Made by a program: the position numbers and the translations under genes. This document shows, one piece after another, positions 7,162-11,432 of a DNA stretch of 11,432 nt (position 1 is its first letter; the number at the start of each line of letters is the position of its first letter). This stretch comes from Hungatella sp. UBA3402 (GTDB lineage: Bacteria; Bacillota; Clostridia; Lachnospirales; Lachnospiraceae). The notes under the pieces are model-generated. The model saw nothing but the letters and a program-made list of their open reading frames with translations. It had not been told where the DNA came from and did no database searches. The DNA is taken from positions 1 to 11,432 of the forward strand of contig DEPC01000259.1 in the NCBI GenBank assembly GCA_002358555.1, read 5' to 3'.

Positions 7162-8439
7162 TTATCGTCCATACATAATGGCACCATAGGCATTAAGGCT
7201 GCCTCCTGTAACAGTCTTTCCATTCATGGATTCCATTGGTTTGGCTGTGTCTATAATAGCGCGCCTGACACCTATTAAATCTAAATCCATACGACAGGAA
7301 TATACAAGAGCAGCAACCCCTGCAACCATAGGTGCTGCCATGGAGGTTCCTGACATAAAAGCATACCCTCCTGGGATTGCTCCTAAAATATAAGTGCCAG
7401 GAGCTGCGATGTCCACACTGAACGCACCATAATTGGAGCTTTCATCTAAAGCACCGTTAAACATTAAATTTCCTACAGAGATAATATTGTCCGCTGAATA
7501 GGAGGCCGGATACATAGGTAAATCGTCAATACTGTATCCTCTTCCCACAGCATCTCCATTTCCCGCTGATACAATAAACAACATGGGAGAATTACGAATA
7601 ATGGCATCTAATTCTGCATCATAGGTCAAAGTACCCATACTCAAATTACAAATATCAGCTCCATTATCTTGGGCATACCGAATTGCCTGTTTTACATTGT
7701 TAGAAATCCCTCTTCCCTCCTGAGTACCCAAAACTTTTAATACCATGATTTTTACATAAGCACTATCTGCAATTCCTGATATTCCTTGGCTATCCCAAGC
7801 TCCAGCTATAGTTCCTGCCCCATGAGTTCCATGGTCATCTTCTGCTCCATTAAATACTTGATTGTTTCCAGAATAAAAGTTCCATCCATATATATCATCA
7901 ATATATCCATTATTGTCATTGTCAATCCCATCTCCTGGTATCTCGTCTGCATTTATCCATATAGAATTCTGCAACTCTGGATGGCTGATATCCACACCAG
8001 TATCAATGATTGCAACGGTCACTGGTCTGCGCTCGGTACTCTGTTCATAAACTGCCCAAGCTGGCTCCATCCCTATATCGATACCTGCAACACTATCTAT
8101 CACCTGTTTCTGAATCTCCCATGTATTATCTATGCTACCTTCTGGATAGTTTGGTTGGACAAAGCCTGTATTTTCTCCCCATTCTCTATAATTGCTTTGA
8201 TATACAGAAGTAATCCTCTGAATACCACCTATATTTTTTAGTCCCCATTGGTATTGGTAATAAGAGGTGCCATAAGCTAAAGGAAGCGTCTGTGTTTCTC
8301 CCTGAGAGTTAGCAGTATAAATCTTCTGATTTTGGCTACTTCCTTCCCCTGCCAGCTTTCCTGTCAACCAACCACATGGAAGGATACACATTACACTAAG
8401 TAAAAATAGTCTAAGTTTTATATCTATCAATCTTTTCAT
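7162..8439 (-). CDS. Secreted subtilisin-like serine protease (peptidase family S8)
   Basis: This is a 425-residue calcium-dependent-type subtilase, probably exported. The N-terminus is basic with a hydrophobic segment at about 11-26, a signal peptide or membrane anchor; the cleavage site is unclear. Around residues 61-71 it reads YQYQWGLKNIG, the pattern that opens the mature part of many subtilases, so no I9-type propeptide fits before it. The catalytic Asp is D146 (IIDTGVD), His H203 (DDHGTHGAG), oxyanion Asn N294 (SAGNG) and Ser S366 (GTSMAAP). An Asp/Asn-rich loop at about 170-182 (DGIDNDNNGYIDD) is a probable metal-binding site. There is no LPXTG anchor and no C-terminal repeat domain, so it is a minimal enzyme. 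AAAGGAGG precedes the ATG with a 9-base gap. It lies 162 bases downstream of the debranching-enzyme gene. Substrate is unknown. Confidence 0.93.
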   Translation of the reverse strand: MKRLIDIKLRLFLLSVMCILPCGWLTGKLAGEGSSQNQKIYTANSQGETQTLPLAYGTSYYQYQWGLKNIGGIQRITSVYQSNYREWGENTGFVQPNYPEGSIDNTWEIQKQVIDSVAGIDIGMEPAWAVYEQSTERRPVTVAIIDTGVDISHPELQNSIWINADEIPGDGIDNDNNGYIDDIYGWNFYSGNNQVFNGAEDDHGTHGAGTIAGAWDSQGISGIADSAYVKIMVLKVLGTQEGRGISNNVKQAIRYAQDNGADICNLSMGTLTYDAELDAIIRNSPMLFIVSAGNGDAVGRGYSIDDLPMYPASYSADNIISVGNLMFNGALDESSNYGAFSVDIAAPGTYILGAIPGGYAFMSGTSMAAPMVAGVAALVYSCRMDLDLIGVRRAIIDTAKPMESMNGKTVTGGSLNAYGAIMYGR

Positions 8440-8489
8440 GTGAAATTTCCTCCTTTACCTTATGTTTCTGCCATATCATTTCATAAAGA

Positions 8490-8532
8490 AACAGAGGGCA
8501 ATGCTGCTCTTTTTCACATACTTCCCTCTGTT
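8490..8532 (-). terminator. Terminator- or attenuator-like hairpin before the protease gene
   Basis: AACAGAGGG (8490-8498) and CCCTCTGTT (8524-8532) form a perfect 9-bp stem with a 25-base loop. On the minus strand the stem is followed by TCTTTATG, so the run CTGTTTCTTT resembles a weak intrinsic terminator. It lies about 70 bases after the stop of the debranching-enzyme gene and about 50 bases before the protease ATG, leaving little room for a separate promoter after it. It may end the upstream transcript or act as an attenuator in the protease leader. Confidence 0.4.
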
Positions 8533-8557
8533 GTCATATACCATCCTTAAAGCCCAT

Positions 8558-8599
8558 AGCTGACAACTTTTTAACAATCAAAATATCCTTTTGTCAGCT
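8558..8599. other. Dyad immediately after the debranching-enzyme stop codon
   Basis: AGCTGACAA (8558-8566) and TTGTCAGCT (8591-8599) form a perfect 9-bp stem with a 24-base AT-rich loop, beginning 2 bases after the stop codon at 8602. On the minus strand it is followed by ATGGGCTTTAAGG, without a real T-run. It could be an mRNA 3' stabiliser or a DNA operator; the downstream arm contains TTGTCA, which resembles a -35 box. With the hairpin at 8490-8532, it makes two 9-bp stems of nearly equal geometry in 110 bases. Confidence 0.45.
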
Positions 8600-8601
8600 T
8601 A

Positions 8602-10770
8602 TTATAAGATATCTGATTTGGGTATTATCTTTCCTATCCATACCATAACACTTCTGGGATGAATCATAAAGGTATTGCCCTGGATAGATTTCTGTTCTTG
8701 TCCCTGTTTTTCTTCCCAGGTATCCAGCTTCAGCTCCCAATACATGGATTCTGGCAGCTCAGGAAGCAATATTTTGAGTTCTTCCCAATAGGCATTGGAA
8801 GCAACATAGACCACATCAGGCTCTTTTCCATCTTCCTGTCCTGCAAACAGTACCCCTACATATCGGTCATGGTCTGCAAATTGTCCACGCCATGGCTTTA
8901 CTCCATGGAAACTGATATCTTGGAAACCACAGGCACCATTGCTGATATTAACACGCAGAATTCTATGTTTCTTGCGGAATCGAATCATATACTGAAAAAA
9001 TTGAAATATACTTTTGTTTTTCTTCAATAAATTCCAGTCCAGCCAAGAAGTGATATTATCTTGGCAGTAAGCATTGTTATTTCCAAATTGAGTGTTACAA
9101 AATTCGTCTCCTGCCAGGAACATGGGGATTCCTCGACTGCACATAAGCAAAGCAAAGGCATTGCGTACCATTCGACGCCTTAACCGATTTACCTCTGGGT
9201 CATCTGTTTCTCCCTCTACTCCACAATTCCAACTGTTATTGTCTCCTGCTCCATCGGTATTATTCCATCCATTTTTCTCGTTATGCTTTTCATTGTAAGC
9301 ATATAAATCATATAAGGTAAAACCGTCATGGCAGGTAATAAAATTCACAGAAGCATTCTGTCTAGTACTGACTTCATAGATATCTCTGGAACCTGCAATT
9401 CGCAGAGCAGCCGCCTGTGCGGTACCTCCATCTCCCTTTAAATGGCGTCGCATATCATCTCGGTATCTTCCATTCCATTCTGCCCACCGATTCCAGGATG
9501 GGAATGTACCAACCTGGTAAAGTCCTACTGCATCCCATGCCTCTGCAATCAATTTTACATCTCCAAGAATTGGGTCAAAAGCCAAAGACTGTAACAGCGG
9601 TGGCTTGTTCATAGGAGTTCCATCTTCATTGCGCCCTAAAATGGAGGCAAGGTCAAAGCGAAAACCATTGATACGGTAAGTAGTTACCCAGTATCTCAGG
9701 CAATTTAAAATCATCTGATGTACAATAGGGTGATTACAATTTAGAGAGTTTCCACATCCACTGAAATTATAATAGCCACCGTCAGGAGTCAACAGATAGT
9801 AAATATTGTTGTCAAAACCTTTAAAGGAAAAGAATGGCCCCTGCTCATTCCCCTCTGCAGTATGGTTAAATACTACATCTAAATATACTTCTATTCCATG
9901 TTGGTTAAAAACCTGAATCAAGGTTTTTAACTCATTGCCTTCTCGGTTATATTCTGTGCTGGCAGTGTAACTGGTGTTAGGTGCGAAAAAGCTGACAGTA
10001 TTATATCCCCAATAATTATAGAGTTCTTTTCCATCTACTTCACGGTAGTCCTGCATCTCATCAAATTCAAAGATAGGCATCAATTCTACTACATTTACTC
10101 CCAATTCCAAAAGATAGGGCAATTTTTCCATAAGTCCAGCAAATGTACCTGGATGTAAAACACCTGATGAGGAATCTTTGGTAAAACCTCTGACATGAAG
10201 TTCATAAATCACCAAATCTTCCATAGGAAGTAATGGTTGTTTGGCAGTTCCCCAATCAAAGTCATCTTTCACCACTCTGGCTTTATAATGTCTCTCTCCA
10301 TTTGATGAATCTCCCCACTGGCTCTGACCTGTCACTGCCTTGGCATAAGGGTCTAACAGATATTTTGTCTTGTCAAAGATTAACCCCTTCTTAGGGTCGT
10401 AAGGCCCGTCTACCCGATAAGCATACTCAAATTCCTCAATATTCAGTTTAAAAACTATCATAGAATATACATTTCCGATACGGTAATGCTTAGGAATGGG
10501 TAATACTGCAAATGGTTCTGTCTCTGTCCGATGGAATAAAAGCAATTCTATCGAAGTAGCTCCATGAGAATAGACTGTAAAATTTACTCCTCCTGGAATA
10601 GCTGTAGCACCATTCACTTCATAAAATCCTGGCCTCACATCAAATCCCGCTATATGGTCCATAGGAACCAAATGAATCGTCCGTGGAAGGCTTATCTTTT
10701 CTATAATATTTCCGCTTTCTTCTTTCTCGGGCGTCAATCTCTTGGTTGTAACTGTTGTTTTCTTTTCCAT
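8602..10770 (-). CDS. glgX: Glycogen debranching enzyme / isoamylase-type GH13 (GlgX/TreX-like)
   Basis: This 722-residue enzyme should cleave alpha-1,6 branches of glycogen, amylopectin or limit dextrins; there is no signal peptide, so it acts in the cytoplasm. Residues ~45-150 fit an N-terminal CBM48-like domain (RPGFYEVNGATAIPGGVNF, YAYRVDGPYDP). The GH13 barrel spans about 185-600, with YELHVRGFT at 189-197, DVVFNHTAEG at 298-307, nucleophile D373 in GFRFD, acid/base E410 in AEAWD and transition-state stabiliser D482 in CHDGFTLYDL. A beta-sandwich follows from ~610. Length and motifs match the GlgX/TreX/isoamylase subfamily rather than PulA. The start at 10770 is chosen over an in-frame ATG at 10857 because AAGGAGGA sits directly before it. 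No other glycogen gene is in view, so the pathway role is inferred. Confidence 0.94.
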   Translation of the reverse strand: MEKKTTVTTKRLTPEKEESGNIIEKISLPRTIHLVPMDHIAGFDVRPGFYEVNGATAIPGGVNFTVYSHGATSIELLLFHRTETEPFAVLPIPKHYRIGNVYSMIVFKLNIEEFEYAYRVDGPYDPKKGLIFDKTKYLLDPYAKAVTGQSQWGDSSNGERHYKARVVKDDFDWGTAKQPLLPMEDLVIYELHVRGFTKDSSSGVLHPGTFAGLMEKLPYLLELGVNVVELMPIFEFDEMQDYREVDGKELYNYWGYNTVSFFAPNTSYTASTEYNREGNELKTLIQVFNQHGIEVYLDVVFNHTAEGNEQGPFFSFKGFDNNIYYLLTPDGGYYNFSGCGNSLNCNHPIVHQMILNCLRYWVTTYRINGFRFDLASILGRNEDGTPMNKPPLLQSLAFDPILGDVKLIAEAWDAVGLYQVGTFPSWNRWAEWNGRYRDDMRRHLKGDGGTAQAAALRIAGSRDIYEVSTRQNASVNFITCHDGFTLYDLYAYNEKHNEKNGWNNTDGAGDNNSWNCGVEGETDDPEVNRLRRRMVRNAFALLMCSRGIPMFLAGDEFCNTQFGNNNAYCQDNITSWLDWNLLKKNKSIFQFFQYMIRFRKKHRILRVNISNGACGFQDISFHGVKPWRGQFADHDRYVGVLFAGQEDGKEPDVVYVASNAYWEELKILLPELPESMYWELKLDTWEEKQGQEQKSIQGNTFMIHPRSVMVWIGKIIPKSDIL

Positions 10771-10970
10771 TGTCTCCTCCTTCTGGCAGTCCCTGTAACA
10801 TGGTGAGTGACAAGGTATACCTCTCTGGGTTTCCCCCCAATACATGCATGTTGGCAAGCAAATTTAATAAAAATGGGCCCAAACTGCCATATATGCTCTT
10901 AATATCTGTAAATCGGACTGCACATTTATTCTTTTCTGTTGAGAGCACTGTTTCCTATTATATATTGACG
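10771..10970 (-). promoter_or_regulatory. Long 5' leader of the debranching-enzyme gene
   Basis: If the promoter at 10977-11005 is used, about 200 untranslated bases precede the ATG. The leader carries two perfect 10-bp palindromes, ACATGCATGT (10842-10851) and AGGTATACCT (10813-10822), and a small TGGG/CCCA hairpin between them. A short frame opening with GTG at 10948 has AGGA in front, but it overlaps the gene and is not supported further. The leader matches no riboswitch class I can recognise by eye. The ribosome binding site AAGGAGGA at 10775-10782 fixes the gene start. Confidence 0.4.
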
Positions 10971-10976
10971 CTTTTC

Positions 10977-11005
10977 ATTATATTCCAATTTTACATTTTA
11001 TACAA
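10977..11005 (-). promoter_or_regulatory. Promoter of the debranching-enzyme gene
   Basis: On the minus strand TTGTAT (11005-11000) is followed after exactly 17 bases by a perfect TATAAT (10982-10977). A second TATAAT lies 20 bases downstream at 10962-10957 without a well-spaced -35. Transcription would start near 10970. The box quality and spacing make this the best sigma-A-type promoter in the region. Confidence 0.6.
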
Positions 11006-11032
11006 GGAAAAAAAGGGGGTATTTTCTGACAA

Positions 11033-11075
11033 TTTATGAAAGATGCTATAGTTCACTGTCAAGCCAGAGAACTAT
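11033..11075 (-). promoter_or_regulatory. Second candidate promoter with a dyad over its -35 box
   Basis: A perfect TTGACA reads on the minus strand at 11062-11057, followed after 18 bases by CATAAA (11038-11033). The -35 lies in the middle of a dyad, ATAGTTC-A-CTG (11048-11058) against CAG-A-GAACTAT (11065-11075), with 10 of 11 positions paired around a 6-base centre. It is either an operator controlling a distal promoter of the debranching-enzyme gene or a weak terminator hairpin after the small gene at 11097-11363; no T-run supports the latter strongly. Confidence 0.35.
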
Positions 11076-11096
11076 CATTAAAAGATTATAAAGTAG

Positions 11097-11363
11097 TTAA
11101 ATAGAAAAAATTTTTCTTTGTCTTATAGGCTTTCTAAAAGGTATATGCTTGGTATCTAGGAGAGATATCCTATATATGGAATTCTGTCTATCTGCCTTAT
11201 AAGCTCGTTCTCGTATCTTCAATGCCATAAATGCTGTAATCTCAATCTCTGTATCACAGTAAGAAAGGCAGGCATTTGTGTGACTCACTACATCAAGAAG
11301 TAACAATCTAGCGTCTTCATTCTCAAAGGTTATTTGGTTTAAATTGGTCTTTGTAATTATCAT
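11097..11363 (-). CDS. Small hypothetical protein, 88 residues, possibly SOS-regulated
   Basis: I do not recognise this protein. It starts MIITKTNLNQITFENE and is 88 residues, soluble, without signal peptide or membrane segment. The middle (EDARLLLLDVVSHTNACLSY) looks helical and contains two Cys, and the last ~35 residues are strongly basic (Arg/Lys-rich, ending RQRKIFSI). The start at 11363 is preferred over an ATG 7 codons upstream because GGGAGGA lies 7 bases before it. Just upstream is a double GAACATATGTTT palindrome, which suggests LexA control. A good ribosome binding site and an own regulatory region support a real gene. The short length and lack of a family leave room for a gene remnant. 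Confidence 0.6.
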   Translation of the reverse strand: MIITKTNLNQITFENEDARLLLLDVVSHTNACLSYCDTEIEITAFMALKIRERAYKADRQNSIYRISLLDTKHIPFRKPIRQRKIFSI

Positions 11364-11385
11364 AGGCAATTCCTCCCGCAACAAA

Positions 11386-11432
11386 TTCCAAACATATGTT
11401 CTTATAATATATATAAGAACATATGTTTGGAA
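11386..11432. promoter_or_regulatory. Perfect 21-bp inverted repeat with two LexA (SOS) box-like sites
   Basis: The arms at 11386-11406 and 11412-11432 are exact reverse complements around a 5-base ATATA centre. Each arm contains GAACATATGTTT (11417-11428 on plus, 11401-11390 on minus), which fits the Gram-positive LexA/DinR box GAAC-N4-GTTY; the two centres are 27 bases apart. The AT-rich middle contains TATAAT-like -10 elements on both strands. The site sits 8 bases upstream of the ribosome binding site of the 88-residue gene, so LexA binding would block its promoter. A divergent SOS gene may lie beyond the window. The window ends exactly at the repeat's outer base, so the repeat may be longer or an assembly edge effect is possible. 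Confidence 0.6.

Noticed and set aside
7786..8241. 151-codon plus-strand frame inside the protease gene
   Set aside because: It is a shadow of the subtilase catalytic domain on the opposite strand, with low-complexity hydrophobic sequence and no family.
10771..10857. N-terminal extension of the debranching enzyme to an ATG at 10857
   Set aside because: No ribosome binding site before it, Cys-rich sequence without family likeness, and AAGGAGGA lies directly before the ATG at 10770.
10640..10948. 102-codon frame overlapping the start of the debranching enzyme, beginning with GTG
   Set aside because: It overlaps the real gene in another frame, shows no domain, and only a weak AGGA precedes it; a leader peptide is not supported.
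11386..11432. Terminal inverted repeat as an insertion-sequence end
   Set aside because: No transposase fragment, target duplication or IS-like sequence accompanies it, and the LexA-box match explains the core of each arm better; extension to the right would settle it.

Overview
The window looks like chromosomal DNA of a low-GC Firmicute, most likely a gut Lachnospiraceae-type anaerobe. The basis is AT-rich DNA, strong AAGGAGG-type ribosome binding sites in front of nearly every gene, a lipoprotein-anchored sugar-binding protein, and a gene set for oligosaccharide and alpha-glucan use. The genus cannot be fixed from the sequence alone.

Left part (1-3910): a sugar-utilisation locus. An AraC-family regulator on the plus strand is divergent from a minus-strand operon encoding an ABC-transporter sugar-binding lipoprotein and a GH36 alpha-galactosidase. 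The alpha-galactosidase is cut by the left edge just after its catalytic nucleophile. This is the usual layout of a raffinose/melibiose (alpha-galactoside) system, and the regulator probably controls the operon from the 324-base shared intergenic region, which holds two TACCA/TGGTA-type dyads. No permease or ATPase gene is in view.

Middle part (3964-6960): 53 bases behind the regulator, and possibly co-transcribed with it, is a 998-residue c-di-GMP protein. It has a degenerate GGDEF domain (GGDNF), an EAL phosphodiesterase domain that keeps its catalytic residues, and about four PAS-like domains at the C-terminus. From 6961 to 7161, between this gene and the convergent protease gene, lies an approximately 160-base imperfect inverted repeat with a 13-bp perfect core stem.

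Right part (7162-11432), all minus strand: a secreted subtilisin-like S8 protease with an intact catalytic triad and no obvious I9 propeptide; upstream of it a GlgX/TreX/isoamylase-type GH13 debranching enzyme with a long leader; then a small unrecognised 88-residue gene. The window ends in a perfect 21-bp inverted repeat whose arms each contain a GAAC-ATAT-GTTT site, matching the Gram-positive LexA (SOS) box. The small gene, and perhaps an unseen divergent gene, may therefore be DNA-damage regulated.

Most genes belong to well-known families. The parts least explained by known families are the terminal double LexA-like palindrome with its small gene, the long inverted repeat at 6997-7156, and the dyads in the protease and debranching-enzyme leaders. 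No tRNA, rRNA, CRISPR array or transposase gene was found.
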